Source: Geomonas oryzisoli (GTDB taxonomy: Bacteria > Desulfobacterota > Desulfuromonadia > Geobacterales > Geobacteraceae). Taken from it: a stretch of DNA of 64,000 bases. Position numbers and translations under genes: made by a program. The notes below the pieces were generated by a model that had not been told where the DNA came from, ran no database searches, and was given only the letters and a program-made list of their open reading frames with translations. The DNA is taken from assembly GCF_018986915.1 (NCBI RefSeq), contig NZ_CP076723.1:4678228-4742227 (forward strand). Direction: 5' to 3'. The number at the start of each line of letters is the position of its first letter. Position 1 is the first letter of the stretch. Shown in pieces: positions 14,371 through 24,882 of this stretch.

Positions 14371-16860
14371 TTGAGCAATAACATACTTTTGTCAGTGGAA
14401 AAACCCGCCCGTTACATGGGTGGGGAGATGGGAACAGTTGCCGACCGGGAAGGAGCACTCCGCTTTGTGCTCGCCTTTCCTGACGTATATGAGATAGGGA
14501 TGAGCCATCTCGGGCTGCAGGTCCTCTACGGTGTACTGAAGGGGATACCGTGGATTATGCCCGAGCGCGCCTATGCGCCGTGGCCCGACCTCGAGGAGTC
14601 GCTGCGCGCCGAGGCAAAGCCCCTGGTCACGCTGGAGGCGGGCACACCGCTCGCCCAGGCGGACATCCTGGGTTTCACCCTGCAGTACGAGCTTTCCTAC
14701 ACAAACATCCTGAACATGCTCGATCTCTCCGGGATCCCGCTGCTTGCCTGCGACAGGGCGGAGGGGTACCCGCTGATCATCGCGGGCGGCCCGTGCGCCT
14801 ACAACCCGGAACCGCTGGCCGACTTCTTCGACGCCTTCCTTATCGGCGACGGCGAGGAGGCGGTTGTCGAGATCGCCGAATGCGTGCGGGTTGCCAAAGA
14901 GCAGGGGCTCGGCAAGGCAGAGCTTTTGGAGCGCCTGGCCAGGATCGAGGGAGTCTATGTCCCGTCCTTCTTCGAGGTAGGCTACGACGCCGAAGGGAGG
15001 GTCGCCGCCATCACTCCTCTTAAGGAGGAGTTCCGCAGCGTCCGAAGGCGCTTTGTCGCCGACCTGGAGACCGCTTACTATCCGACCTCGCCCATCGTCC
15101 CGTTCCTGAAGACGGTGCACGACCGGGTGAGTGTGGAAATTTCCCGTGGCTGCACGAGGGGTTGCAGGTTCTGCCAGGCAGGGTATATTTATCGGCCTGT
15201 GCGCGAGCGGAGCCCGGAGCGGGTCTTCGAGATCATGGAAGAGGCGCTGCACAACACCGGCTACGACGAGATTTCCCTCCTCTCCCTCTCCACCGGCGAT
15301 TACGGCTGCCTCACCCCGCTGCTCAAGGGGCTCATGGACCGCTACTCGGCCCAGAAGAAGGCGGTCTCGCTGCCGTCGATGCGCGTCGGTAGCCTGAGCG
15401 ACGAGATGGCGGAGGAGATCCGCCGGGTACGCAAGACCGGCTTCACCCTCGCCCCCGAGGCGGGAAGCGAGCGGCTCAGGAGCGTGATCAACAAGGGGAT
15501 CACCGAACAGGCGCTCCTGGAGAACGCGGGCTCGGTCTACCGCAACGGCTGGCGTCTCATCAAGCTCTATTTCATGATCGGCCTTCCCACCGAAACCATG
15601 GAGGACGTGGACGGGATCGTGGAACTCTCCCGCGAGGTGAAGCGGCAGGGAAAATTCGCCGGCAACGGCGGCGACGTGAACGTCTCGGTATCGAGCTTCG
15701 TGCCCAAGCCGCACACCCCGTTCCAGTGGGAGCCGCAGATCACCGAAGCGGAGATCGTCGAAAAGCAGCGCTACCTGCGCGACGCCCTCAAGAAAAAGAA
15801 GCTGATCATGAAGTGGCAGGATGCCTCCCTCTCCGGGATGGAAGGGGTCTTTGCCCGCGGCGACCGCCGTCTCTCCAAGCTTTTGATCGAGGCGCACCGT
15901 CTCGGCTGCCGCTTCGACGGCTGGTGGGAGCACTTCGATCGCCTGAAGTGGGCGCAGGCCTTCGAGAACTGCGGCATCGATCCCACCTTCTACCTGAGGC
16001 GTCGCGAGCTGGACGAGGTGCTCCCTTGGGATCACATCGACTGCGGCGTGACCAAGTCGTTCCTGCTCAAGGAGCGTGAGGCATCGCTCGTCGGCGTCCC
16101 CACCCCCGACTGCCGCTTCGATCGCTGCACCGGTTGCGGGGTCTGCGACTTCAAGGAGATAAAGCTGCGGCTCAACGACCCGGTTCCCTTTGGCACCTAC
16201 GCCAGCCAGCCCGCCGTACCGGAGCCGACCGAGGACGCGCAGCGGATCCGGATCCGTTTCGAGAAGGTGGGCCGGATGCGTTTCCTGAGCCATCTGGAGA
16301 TGCTGACCCTGTTCACCAGAGCGGTGGGGCGCTCCGGCATCCCGATCCGCTATTCGCAGGGGTTCCATCCCCACCCGAAGTTTTCCTTCGCCACCGCGCT
16401 TTCCGTCGGGATTGAATCCTACGCGGAATACATGGATTTCGAGGTCGATGCCGGATATACGGCAGCCCAGCTGCAGGAAGCGCTCAACGCGACCCTCCCT
16501 GAGGGGGTGCGGGTGCTGGAGGCCCGGGAAATCGAGCTGCGGGCGCCGGCGCTGTCCGTGATCATGGACAAGGTGCGTTACCGTGTGACCCTGCCCGAAG
16601 AACTGGCGCTCGACCTGGAGGCGAAGGCCGCCGCTTTCCTCGCCCTGGAGTCGTCGCCGGTCAAGCGCGAGAAGAAGGGGAAGTCGACCGAGTTCGACCT
16701 GCGTCACGAACTGGCCGAGCTGAAGGTCGAAGGGCGCACCCTGGAGATGGTGGTGGGGCGCGGCAAGTTGCTCGAATTCACCAGCGCCATCCTCGGCGTC
16801 CCATCCGAAGCCCTCAAAGAGACGCGGATGGAGAAGGTGGAAGTGCTCTTTAAACCGTAA
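14371..16860 (+). CDS. TIGR03960 family radical SAM protein fused to TIGR03936 (DUF2344)
   Basis: An 829-residue protein with three parts. The N-terminal 230 residues form a B12-binding-like Rossmann region (PDVYEIGMSHLGLQVLYG, IIAGGPCAYNPEPLADFFDA). Residues about 250-500 are the radical SAM core with ISRGCTRGCRFCQAGYIYRP, whose CxxxCxxC ligates the 4Fe-4S cluster. The C-terminal domain (about 620-829) is DUF2344 (MRFLSHLEMLTLFTRAVGRS, YSQGFHPHPKFSFA). It is usually next to RNase E/G and the L21/L27 operon, as here. The reaction is unknown; tRNA or rRNA modification is a guess from context. The start is a TTG after a GGGGGA site. Confidence 0.92.
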   Translation: MSNNILLSVEKPARYMGGEMGTVADREGALRFVLAFPDVYEIGMSHLGLQVLYGVLKGIPWIMPERAYAPWPDLEESLRAEAKPLVTLEAGTPLAQADILGFTLQYELSYTNILNMLDLSGIPLLACDRAEGYPLIIAGGPCAYNPEPLADFFDAFLIGDGEEAVVEIAECVRVAKEQGLGKAELLERLARIEGVYVPSFFEVGYDAEGRVAAITPLKEEFRSVRRRFVADLETAYYPTSPIVPFLKTVHDRVSVEISRGCTRGCRFCQAGYIYRPVRERSPERVFEIMEEALHNTGYDEISLLSLSTGDYGCLTPLLKGLMDRYSAQKKAVSLPSMRVGSLSDEMAEEIRRVRKTGFTLAPEAGSERLRSVINKGITEQALLENAGSVYRNGWRLIKLYFMIGLPTETMEDVDGIVELSREVKRQGKFAGNGGDVNVSVSSFVPKPHTPFQWEPQITEAEIVEKQRYLRDALKKKKLIMKWQDASLSGMEGVFARGDRRLSKLLIEAHRLGCRFDGWWEHFDRLKWAQAFENCGIDPTFYLRRRELDEVLPWDHIDCGVTKSFLLKEREASLVGVPTPDCRFDRCTGCGVCDFKEIKLRLNDPVPFGTYASQPAVPEPTEDAQRIRIRFEKVGRMRFLSHLEMLTLFTRAVGRSGIPIRYSQGFHPHPKFSFATALSVGIESYAEYMDFEVDAGYTAAQLQEALNATLPEGVRVLEAREIELRAPALSVIMDKVRYRVTLPEELALDLEAKAAAFLALESSPVKREKKGKSTEFDLRHELAELKVEGRTLEMVVGRGKLLEFTSAILGVPSEALKETRMEKVEVLFKP

Positions 16861-16865
16861 CGGAG

Positions 16866-17033
16866 GTTCAACGTTCAACGTTCACCCACGGTCCTGGCTG
16901 TCGACAAGGGCTTGGTGACGGCGGGTGCATCGGTTCAGTCGTTGAGGCTTAACCGCGACTTGCTGCTGGTGCCGTCGGGACACATGCGGCGCCAGCAGAA
17001 CTGACGTCGAACGTTGAACATTGAACGTCGAAC
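16866..17033. repeat. Element bounded by GTTCAACGTT inverted repeats
   Basis: A left end of GTTCAACGTTCAACGTTC and a right end GTCGAACGTTGAACATTGAA (continuing) are inverted copies. About 120 nt lie between, with a CTGCTGG/CCAGCAG hairpin near the right end and no gene. It sits between the TIGR03960 gene and rng. Confidence 0.6.
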
Positions 17034-17076
17034 ATCTGTTTTTGCTTTTGAATTTTATATACAGGAAGGGGTTAGC

Positions 17077-18567
17077 ATGGGAAACGAGCTGGTCATCAAC
17101 ACCACCTCCCACGAGACCCGCATCGCGCTCATCGAAAACGGCACAATCGCGGAGCTGTACGTCGAGAGGAGCAGGGTGAAGGGAATCATCGGCAACATCT
17201 ACAAGGGAAGGGTGGTCCGGGTGCTGCCTGGCATGCAGGCGGCATTCGTGGACATCGGGCTGGAAAAGGCGGCCTTCCTCTACGTGGCGGACGTCTTCGA
17301 CGCCATGGACGAGTACGACAGTTACATGGAACCGGAGGAGGGGGAGGAACCGGTACCGCACCCGCTGCACCCGATCGAGGAACTGCTGCAGGAAGGGCAG
17401 GAGCTCCTGGTGCAGATCTCCAAGGAGCCGATCGGCACCAAGGGCGCCCGCATCACGGCGCACATCTCGCTGCCGGGACGGCACCTGGTCTACATGCCGA
17501 CCGTCGATCACGTCGGCATCTCGCGTCGCATCGAGGACGAGGTCGAGCGTGAGCGCCTGAAGGAGATCGTCGACCGCATCAAGCCGGTCGGTGGCGGCTT
17601 CATCGTCCGGACCGTGTCCGAAGGGAAGAGCGAGGAGGACCTGGTCGCCGACCTGCACTACCTCACCAAGCTCTGGGACGAGATCGCCAAGAAGAAGGAC
17701 AAGGCCGGCGCGCCGACCCTGATCCACTCCGACCTGGACGTGACCCAGAAGGTGGTGCGCGACATCCTCACCGAATCGGTCGAGCGCATCGTGGTCGACT
17801 CGAAGCCCGAGCACGACAAGATCGTCCAGTTCATCAGCACCTTCATGCCCAAGATGAAGTACTCCATCGAGCTCTACGACGAGGAGGAGCCGATCTTCGA
17901 CCACTTCGGCCTCGAAGTGGAGATCAGCCGGGCGCTGGGCCGCAAGGTCTGGCTGAAATCGGGCGGCTACATCATCATCGAGCAGACCGAGGCGTTGACG
18001 GCCATCGACGTCAACACCGGGCGCTACGTCGGCAAGCACAACCTCGAAGACACCATCCTCAAAACCAACCTGGAAGCGGTCAAGGAGATCGCCTACCAGC
18101 TGCGCCTTAGGAACCTGGGCGGGATCATCATCATCGACTTCATCGACATGGAGAAGGAGGTGAACCGCGAGAAGGTCTACGGTGCGCTGGAAGAAGCGCT
18201 CAAGAGCGACAAGTCCAAGACCAACATCCTGAAGATCTCCGAGCTCGGTCTGGTCGAGATGACCAGGAAGCGGGTGCGCGAGAGCCTCGGGCGCATGATG
18301 TGCGAGCCCTGCCCGTACTGCGAAGGGCGCGGCTACGTGAAGTCCAAGATCACCGTCTGCCACGAGATCTTCCGCGAGCTGCGCCGCGAGATGCTCGACA
18401 TCCGCGGCACCAAGGTGATGCTCACCGTGCACCCGCAGGTGGCCGACCTCCTCTACGACGAGGAGCGCCGCGGCCTGGAGGAGCTGGAGAAGAACTTCAA
18501 GAAGCGGATCACCGTGCGCGCCAAGCCCGGTTTCCACCAGGAGCAGTTCGAAGTAGCAGTCAGCTAA
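17077..18567 (+). CDS. rng: Ribonuclease G / RNase E family endoribonuclease
   Basis: A 496-residue RNase E/G. The S1 domain begins with GNIYKGRVVRVLPGMQAAFVD, the catalytic core contains LTAIDVNTGRYVG and GGIIIIDFIDM, whose acidic residues hold the catalytic Mg2+, and the Zn-link CPYCEGRG closes the catalytic half. The length lacks the long degradosome tail of RNase E, hence RNase G type. It matures 16S rRNA 5' ends and trims mRNAs. Start is the ATG after AGGAAGGGG. The upstream radical SAM protein and downstream L21 operon are usual neighbours. Confidence 0.95.
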   Translation: MGNELVINTTSHETRIALIENGTIAELYVERSRVKGIIGNIYKGRVVRVLPGMQAAFVDIGLEKAAFLYVADVFDAMDEYDSYMEPEEGEEPVPHPLHPIEELLQEGQELLVQISKEPIGTKGARITAHISLPGRHLVYMPTVDHVGISRRIEDEVERERLKEIVDRIKPVGGGFIVRTVSEGKSEEDLVADLHYLTKLWDEIAKKKDKAGAPTLIHSDLDVTQKVVRDILTESVERIVVDSKPEHDKIVQFISTFMPKMKYSIELYDEEEPIFDHFGLEVEISRALGRKVWLKSGGYIIIEQTEALTAIDVNTGRYVGKHNLEDTILKTNLEAVKEIAYQLRLRNLGGIIIIDFIDMEKEVNREKVYGALEEALKSDKSKTNILKISELGLVEMTRKRVRESLGRMMCEPCPYCEGRGYVKSKITVCHEIFRELRREMLDIRGTKVMLTVHPQVADLLYDEERRGLEELEKNFKKRITVRAKPGFHQEQFEVAVS

Positions 18568-18589
18568 TTTTTAATACCCAGGAGAGAAG

Positions 18590-19768
18590 ATGATTGGCAC
18601 GCCGCTGAAAAATGGTGCGACGAGGATGATGCTGTTGGGCTCGGGCGAGCTCGGCAAGGAAGTGGCCATCGAGGCCCAGAGGTTCGGGATCGAGGTGGTC
18701 GCGGTGGACCGCTACGCCGATGCGCCGGCCATGCAGGTCGCGCACAGAAGTCACGTGATCGACATGCTGAACCGCGAAGAGCTGGACCGGGTGGTGCGCC
18801 TGGAAAAACCGCATTACATCGTTCCCGAGATCGAGGCGATCAACACCGAGTACCTCCTGGAGCTGGAGCGGGAAGGGTTCAACGTCATTCCGACGGCGCG
18901 CGCCACCAACCTGACCATGAACCGTGAGGGGATCCGCCGCCTGGCCGCAGAGGAGCTAGGGCTCCCGACCGCCGCCTACCGTTTCGCCACCAGCATGGAT
19001 GAATTCCGCGAGGCGGTCGAAGCCATCGGCCTTCCCTGCGTCGTCAAGCCGATCATGAGTTCGTCGGGCAAGGGGCAAAGCGTCCTGCGCGACGCGGCGG
19101 ACATGGAGCGCTGCTTCAAGTACGCCATCGAAGGAGCGCGCGGCGCCTCCAACAAGGTCATCGTCGAGCAGTTCATCCCCTTCGACTACGAGATCACCCT
19201 CCTCACCGTGCGCCACGTGGGCGGCACCAGCTTCTGCCCTCCCATCGGGCACCGCCAGATCGACGGCGACTACCACGAGTCCTGGCAGCCGACCCCGATG
19301 ACGCCGGCGGTGCTGGCCGAGGCGCAACGCCAGGCCGACGCCGTGACCGGCGCCCTCGGCGGGCGTGGCATCTTCGGGTGCGAGTTCTTCATCACCGGCG
19401 ACAAGGTCTGGTTCTCTGAGGTTTCGCCCAGGCCGCACGACACCGGCATGGTGACCATGATCTCCCAGAACCTTTCCGAGTTCGAACTGCACGTGCGCGC
19501 CATCCTCGGGCTGCCGGTGCCGGAGGTGGTGAGCCAGGGATGCGCCGCATCCCACGTCATTCTGGCCGAGGATGCGGTAGCGGAGGTCGGTTTCGAAGGC
19601 GTCGCGGAGGCGCTGGTCGTTGCCGGCAACAAACTCCGCCTGTTCGGCAAGCCCGACACCCGGAAAGGGCGCCGCATGGGCGTGGCGCTCGCGTTCGGCG
19701 CCGACTGCGACGAGGCCCGCGCCAAGGCAGAAGAGTCTGCGCACTGCGTAAAAATCGTCAAGCGGTAA
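18590..19768 (+). CDS. purT: Formate-dependent phosphoribosylglycinamide formyltransferase 2
   Basis: A 392-residue ATP-grasp enzyme that uses formate and ATP to formylate GAR in purine synthesis, replacing folate-dependent PurN. The N-terminal preATP-grasp region ([19 protein letters not shown]), the ATP-binding middle ([31 protein letters not shown]) and the catalytic segment ([20 protein letters not shown]) are all normal. AGGAGAG precedes the start. It lies 22 nt after rng, so it may share that transcript. Use of formate fits an anaerobe that makes formate or takes it up. Confidence 0.96.
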   Translation: MIGTPLKNGATRMMLLGSGELGKEVAIEAQRFGIEVVAVDRYADAPAMQVAHRSHVIDMLNREELDRVVRLEKPHYIVPEIEAINTEYLLELEREGFNVIPTARATNLTMNREGIRRLAAEELGLPTAAYRFATSMDEFREAVEAIGLPCVVKPIMSSSGKGQSVLRDAADMERCFKYAIEGARGASNKVIVEQFIPFDYEITLLTVRHVGGTSFCPPIGHRQIDGDYHESWQPTPMTPAVLAEAQRQADAVTGALGGRGIFGCEFFITGDKVWFSEVSPRPHDTGMVTMISQNLSEFELHVRAILGLPVPEVVSQGCAASHVILAEDAVAEVGFEGVAEALVVAGNKLRLFGKPDTRKGRRMGVALAFGADCDEARAKAEESAHCVKIVKR

Positions 19769-19774
19769 TGGTGC

Positions 19775-19870
19775 TCCTCCCCCCGGAGGGGGGAGGTTGG
19801 GAGGGGGGCTGCAGTCGCTGACCAAAAGGAATTTCCCCCTCCCTGTCCCTCCCCCTCCGGGGGCGGGGAC
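19775..19870. repeat. GC-rich twin-hairpin intergenic repeat, copy 1
   Basis: CTCCTCCCCCCGGAGGGGGG and CTCCCTGTCCCTCCCCCTCC type arms flank a short core. The same arms occur, in the opposite orientation, at 31466-31557, and related copies at 29106-29198 and 59280-59390. It lies between purT and the Rieske gene. Confidence 0.85.
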
Positions 19871-19946
19871 GTGTCTGGCCGAATCGCTGCTGAAACTGAC
19901 TGATTAGATACAGAGGCACCAATTCTAGAAAAACCGGAGGTGTTCC

Positions 19947-20252
19947 ATGGTATTTGCCGCGAAAGTTTCCGAGATTCCTGAATTTGGCAAGAAGCTGGTC
20001 GAGGTAGGCGGGGTGCAGGTCCTGCTGGTCAAGACCAAGGGGACCGTCTACGCCTGCGAGCACGAGTGTCCGCACCAGGGGGCGCCGCTGCAGGGGGCGC
20101 TGATCAAGGAGGCGGGAAAACTCTCCTGCCAGCGCCACGGTTACCGCTTCGATCTGGTGACCGGCGTCTGTGCCGAACACAAGGAATGCGTGCCCCTGAA
20201 GATCTATCCGGTCGAAGTCCGCGGCGACGAGGTTTTCGTGGATCTCGATTAG
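19947..20252 (+). CDS. Rieske [2Fe-2S] ferredoxin-type protein
   Basis: A 101-residue stand-alone Rieske protein. The two cluster-binding boxes are CEHECPHQGAPLQGAL (Cys-x-His) and CQRHGYRFD (Cys-x2-His). There is no transmembrane anchor or signal peptide, so it is a soluble electron carrier like the ferredoxin subunits of ring-hydroxylating or nitrite reductase systems. No oxygenase is nearby, and oxygenases are unexpected in a strict anaerobe; its partner is therefore unknown. An AAACCGGAGG ribosome site precedes the ATG. Confidence 0.92.
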   Translation: MVFAAKVSEIPEFGKKLVEVGGVQVLLVKTKGTVYACEHECPHQGAPLQGALIKEAGKLSCQRHGYRFDLVTGVCAEHKECVPLKIYPVEVRGDEVFVDLD

Positions 20253-20300
20253 TCCCTGCCGCTCTCTCAGCAGAAAAATCGGGAGTGGCAGAAAAAAACC

Positions 20301-20329
20301 TTGACTCAAAAGACTTTTCAAGATAAGTT
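20301..20329 (+). promoter_or_regulatory. Candidate sigma70 promoter of rplU
   Basis: TTGACT and TAAGTT are 17 nt apart, some 43 nt upstream of rplU. Confidence 0.5.
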
Positions 20330-20371
20330 TGACCGCTCAATTGTAAATCCAGAGTAAAGGTGGTGAAGTAC

Positions 20372-20680
20372 ATGTACGCAGTAGTCAAAACCGGAGGGAA
20401 GCAGTATAAAGTTTCCGAAGGCGACTTTCTCAAAGTCGAAAAGCTGGAGGGTGCGGTAGGTGATACCGTCGAGATCTCCGACGTCCTGATGGTTGGCGGC
20501 GATAAGGTTGTTATCGGAACACCTTTAGTGCCCAGCGCCTCTGTAGTCGGCAAGATCGTCGAGCAGGGCAAAGACAAGAAGATTCTGGTCTTCAAGTCCA
20601 AGCGCCGGAAAAACTCCAGGAAACTTAACGGGCACCGTCAACTCAGGACTATTCTGTTGATTGAGAAGATTAACGCCTAG
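20372..20680 (+). CDS. rplU: 50S ribosomal protein L21
   Basis: A 102-residue L21 that binds 23S rRNA. MYAVVKTGGKQYKVSEGD and the closing KSKRRKNSRKLNGHRQL and RTILLIEKI blocks are standard. The start is the ATG four codons into the open frame, as in all L21 proteins. It is followed by rpmA and obg in the near-universal rplU-rpmA-obg order. Confidence 0.98.
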   Translation: MYAVVKTGGKQYKVSEGDFLKVEKLEGAVGDTVEISDVLMVGGDKVVIGTPLVPSASVVGKIVEQGKDKKILVFKSKRRKNSRKLNGHRQLRTILLIEKINA

Positions 20681-20753
20681 GTAATATTCAAACGGCGGTG
20701 CGGCAGCCGGGATTCGTTGGGATCAGGGCCGCTACCGGCAGAAGGAGCAGAAA

Positions 20754-21011
20754 ATGGCACACAAGAAAGGCGTCGGTAGTTCCAGGAACGGTCGCGACTC
20801 CGACGGCCAAAGACTTGGTTGCAAGAAGTTTGGCGGCGAAGCCGTCAAAGCCGGCAACATCATCTACCGCCAGCACGGCACCAAGATCCACCCGGGCAAC
20901 AACGTGGGCCTCGGTAAGGATTACACGCTGTACGCTCTGATCGAGGGCGTGGTGAAGTTCGAGCGTCTGGGCAAAGACCGTAAGAAGGTCTCCGTCTACC
21001 CGGCCAACTAG
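20754..21011 (+). CDS. rpmA: 50S ribosomal protein L27
   Basis: An 85-residue L27, located near the peptidyl transferase centre. [20 protein letters not shown] and [20 protein letters not shown] are the family signature, and [20 protein letters not shown] follows. It directly begins MAHKKG, so no N-terminal extension to be cleaved (the Firmicute type) is present. A GAAGGAGC site precedes it and a terminator follows. Confidence 0.98.
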   Translation: MAHKKGVGSSRNGRDSDGQRLGCKKFGGEAVKAGNIIYRQHGTKIHPGNNVGLGKDYTLYALIEGVVKFERLGKDRKKVSVYPAN

Positions 21012-21035
21012 CCAACGCAGTAGAAACAAAGTGTG

Positions 21036-21066
21036 AAAGCCCGGAGCCGCAAGGTCCGGGCTTTTG
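21036..21066 (+). terminator. Terminator or attenuator between rpmA and obg
   Basis: AAGCCCGGA pairs with TCCGGGCTT, followed by TTTTG. Its position inside the usual operon suggests partial termination. Confidence 0.75.
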
Positions 21067-21086
21067 CCGTTTGCACAGGAAAATAG

Positions 21087-22106
<1,020 letters not shown>

Positions 22107-22127
22107 TACAGGAACGATACGTGGTGC

Positions 22128-22163
22128 AAAGGGGGAGGGCCGACAGGCTGCTCCCCCTTTTTT
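22128..22163 (+). terminator. Terminator after obg
   Basis: AAGGGGGAG pairs with CTCCCCCTT and is followed by T6. Confidence 0.9.
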
Positions 22164-22323
22164 ATTGGCTGAGATTGCCACAGTGAGGGCAAAACCTGGG
22201 GCGGTAATCCGGTGAAGACATGGTAGACTAGGTTGGTCTTTTTTAATAAGCAGGTGGACAGACGATCGGCTTGTTTCAGTACCGTTGCTGCGGCGGGGTT
22301 CCCACTTCTTCAGGAGGTCGGGC

Positions 22324-23259
22324 ATGTATCGAATGATCCAGCTGGAATCACTGATACCGGAAACACTGCCGGGAGTCGCGCTGTTCATCAAGCACGGCGA
22401 CAACCACGTGCTGTACAAGGACCCTACACTCTCCTTCACCCAAGGGGACAAAGAGCGGCTGCTCGACAACAATGTGAAGTGCCTCTTCGTGAAAGCCGCG
22501 GAAATGTCGACCTACAACCAGTACGTGGAATCGAACCTCCCGCTGCTGCTTAGCGACGAGAGTATCGAACCGGAGCTCAAGCAGAGCATGCTGTATCAGG
22601 CTTCAGTCAATTACGTCCAGGAGATCTTCGACAGCCCCGCGATAGCCATCAAACAGAACGTGGAGCGTTGCCGCAACCTGATCAAGCACATCCTCAACGA
22701 CGTGATGAATTCGTGCGGGGTGATGCCGGCCCTGAGCAGCCTGGTAGACCACAACGCCTACACCTACGTACACTCCGTGCAAGTCGCCACCTACTCGATA
22801 GCCCTGCACATAAAGGAGTTCGACCTCGGCCGCGACGAGTTGATGGACGTGGGGATGGGCTCGCTGTTCCACGACTACGGCAAGGTCTATGTACCCAAGG
22901 AGTTATTGGACAAGCCGGGCAAGCTCTCGCCGACGGAGTTTATGGAAGTGAAGAAACATCCGGTCTACGGCTACAGCACCTTGCGAGATCTCGACATCTT
23001 CACCCCGGTGGCTCTCGGCATCGTGAAGCATCACCACGAAAAGGAAAACGGCAGCGGCTATCCCGACGGCCTCTCCAGCTATGACATCGCCAGGAGCTCG
23101 AAGATCACGGCCATTGCCGATGTCTTCAGTGCCCTGACCACCAACAGGTCGTACCGGCAGGCCCTGTCCAAGGAAAGCGCACTGGAGATCATGTACGGAG
23201 AGATGGACGGGTCATTCGATCTGCAGTATCTGAAGACATTCAAGGAAACGCTGCACTAG
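22324..23259 (+). CDS. HD-GYP domain phosphodiesterase (probable cyclic di-GMP hydrolase)
   Basis: A 311-residue protein with a variable N-terminal sensory region of about 135 residues, then an HD-GYP domain: GSLFHDYGKVYVPKELLDKP (HD pair), KHPVYGYSTL, VKHHHEKENGSGYPDGL (the GYP motif) and KITAIADVFSALTTNRSYR. HD-GYP enzymes linearise cyclic di-GMP. The canonical HHExxDGxGYP reads HHHEKENGSGYP here, with N for D next to the motif; all metal-ligand His and Asp positions look present. AGGAGG precedes the ATG. No receiver or other input domain is recognisable. Confidence 0.92.
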   Translation: MYRMIQLESLIPETLPGVALFIKHGDNHVLYKDPTLSFTQGDKERLLDNNVKCLFVKAAEMSTYNQYVESNLPLLLSDESIEPELKQSMLYQASVNYVQEIFDSPAIAIKQNVERCRNLIKHILNDVMNSCGVMPALSSLVDHNAYTYVHSVQVATYSIALHIKEFDLGRDELMDVGMGSLFHDYGKVYVPKELLDKPGKLSPTEFMEVKKHPVYGYSTLRDLDIFTPVALGIVKHHHEKENGSGYPDGLSSYDIARSSKITAIADVFSALTTNRSYRQALSKESALEIMYGEMDGSFDLQYLKTFKETLH

Positions 23260-23288
23260 TCCCATCAGGGATGGCAGCGGAAACGAAA

Positions 23289-23330
23289 GGCACCTGCCCA
23301 GCGATTGGGGCACGGTGCCTTTTTTGCTGT
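23289..23330 (+). terminator. Terminator after the HD-GYP gene
   Basis: AAGGCACC pairs with GGTGCCTT, with an inner TGCCC/GGGCA stem and a T run. The converging nuoN ends 17 nt further right. Confidence 0.85.
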
Positions 23331-23346
23331 CCTTATGGATGCTTAC

Positions 23347-24741
23347 TCAGCGGAGAGCTGCGTCGATGGCGTTGAGCAGCGGGCCGGGATAGATGCCGAC
23401 CACGAGGATCATCACAGAGGTGAGGCAGAGGGCGAGACCTTCGGCGAGGGATACGGCGCGCGGTGCGGGAGCCTCACCCCGGTGCATGTACAGTTGGGCC
23501 ACCACCCTGAGGTAGAAATAAGCAGATGCGGCGGCGCTCAGGATACCGATGATGGCGAGGGCGATGGCCCCTCCCTTGATGGCCGAGTAGAAGATGAAGA
23601 ATTTACCGATGAAACCGGCCGCAGGCGGTATCCCCGCCAGGGAGATCATGGCGAGGGCAAGCACGCCGCCACGCAAGGGTGCCGTAAAGCCAAGCCCGGC
23701 GTAGTCGGTGATGAGCTCCCTTTCCTCGTCAACGGAGAGGGCGGAAATGGCGCCGAAGGCGGCGAGGTTCATGGCGGTATAGACCGCGCCGTAGAGAAGG
23801 ACGGCGGCGTAACCGTCGCGACTTCCGCTCAACAGGGCGAGACTGAGGTAGCCCATGTGAGCCACAGAGGAATACGCCAGCATCCTCTTGATGTTCTGTT
23901 GCAGCAGCGCGGCCAGGTTGCCCAGCACCATGGAGAGCACGGACAAGGCGGCGAGCGGGACGCGAAGTTCGACCATCGGGGGGAGCAGGGCGAGCAGCAT
24001 CAGCAGGAGCGCCGCAGCGGCGACCTTGGAACTCGTGGAAAGAAAGGCGGAAACCGGTGCCGGCGCTCCCTGGTAGACATCGGGTGTCCAGAGGTGCCCG
24101 GGGACCAGCGAGAGTTTGAAAGCGATGCCCACCAGGATGACGCCCCATCCTGCGGAGATGATGGCCCTGTTGTCGGGGCGGGCCAGCGCGCCGGAAAGCT
24201 CGAGGGTGCCGCTGCCCGTGAAGAGGAGGGCGAAGCCGAAGGCCGTGAAAGCCGCCGCCACCGCCCCCATGAGGAGGTACTTAAGTCCCGCCTCTCCCGA
24301 ATCGGCGCGGTTCAGGTCCATGCTGACCAGGATATAGAAGGCGAAGGAGACCGATTCCAGCGCGAGGAACAGGATCAGCATGTTGGTGGCGCAGGGAAGG
24401 ACGCACAATGCGAACAGGGCGAAGAGCACCGTGGCCGGGAACTCCTCCCCCTTGATGCCGCGGCGCTCGTTGTAGCTGTGAGAGAGGAGCAGCGTGACGG
24501 CAGCGGCGAAGCAGAATACCGGGATCAGGAACCGGGCCAGCGGGGTGAAGGCGAGGCCGGCGACGGCCTGAGTGGAAGTAGGTGTCGAGAGAGCCGCCCA
24601 CACGCCGGCTGCCGCCGAAGCGGTCACCCCGATGGCCGTAAGGCTCGCCGACAGGAGCAGAGGCCCGCACAGCAGCACGAACAGCGCCGCGCACGCGGTG
24701 ATCACGATCGGCATGATGGCATATAGATCAACAAGCGTCAT
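23347..24741 (-). CDS. nuoN: NADH-quinone oxidoreductase subunit N
   Basis: A 464-residue antiporter-like membrane subunit of complex I, with about 13-14 predicted transmembrane helices. The family's lysines and helix breaks are present, for example [20 protein letters not shown] and [16 protein letters not shown], with the glutamate in [14 protein letters not shown]. It is one of three proton-translocating modules. I start at the ATG with a GGAG site rather than an upstream TTG. It is the last gene of the operon and is separated from nuoM by about 140 nt containing a repeat. Confidence 0.95.
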   Translation of the reverse strand: MTLVDLYAIMPIVITACAALFVLLCGPLLLSASLTAIGVTASAAAGVWAALSTPTSTQAVAGLAFTPLARFLIPVFCFAAAVTLLLSHSYNERRGIKGEEFPATVLFALFALCVLPCATNMLILFLALESVSFAFYILVSMDLNRADSGEAGLKYLLMGAVAAAFTAFGFALLFTGSGTLELSGALARPDNRAIISAGWGVILVGIAFKLSLVPGHLWTPDVYQGAPAPVSAFLSTSSKVAAAALLLMLLALLPPMVELRVPLAALSVLSMVLGNLAALLQQNIKRMLAYSSVAHMGYLSLALLSGSRDGYAAVLLYGAVYTAMNLAAFGAISALSVDEERELITDYAGLGFTAPLRGGVLALAMISLAGIPPAAGFIGKFFIFYSAIKGGAIALAIIGILSAAASAYFYLRVVAQLYMHRGEAPAPRAVSLAEGLALCLTSVMILVVGIYPGPLLNAIDAALR

Positions 24742-24766
24742 TAGATGCTCCAAGGCATTAAAAGCT

Positions 24767-24880
24767 CACCACAGAGGACCCAGAGGTCCACAGAGGGCTC
24801 AGAGGATAATCCTTTCGATACTCTTTCAGATGCTCCTCTCCAAAATTCAGGAGTGGACCTCCGTGCCCTCTGTGTTCCGG
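24767..24880. repeat. CACAGAGG-type inverted repeat between nuoM and nuoN
   Basis: Units such as ACCACAGAGGACCCAGAGG and CCACAGAGGG at the left are matched by CCCTCTGTGTTCC and AGTGGACCTCC at the right. No gene lies in this gap. Confidence 0.75.
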
Positions 24881-24882
24881 GT

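Noticed and set aside
14392..16878. 828-codon minus-strand frame over the radical SAM gene
   Set aside because: Antisense shadow; the plus strand has radical SAM motifs along its length.
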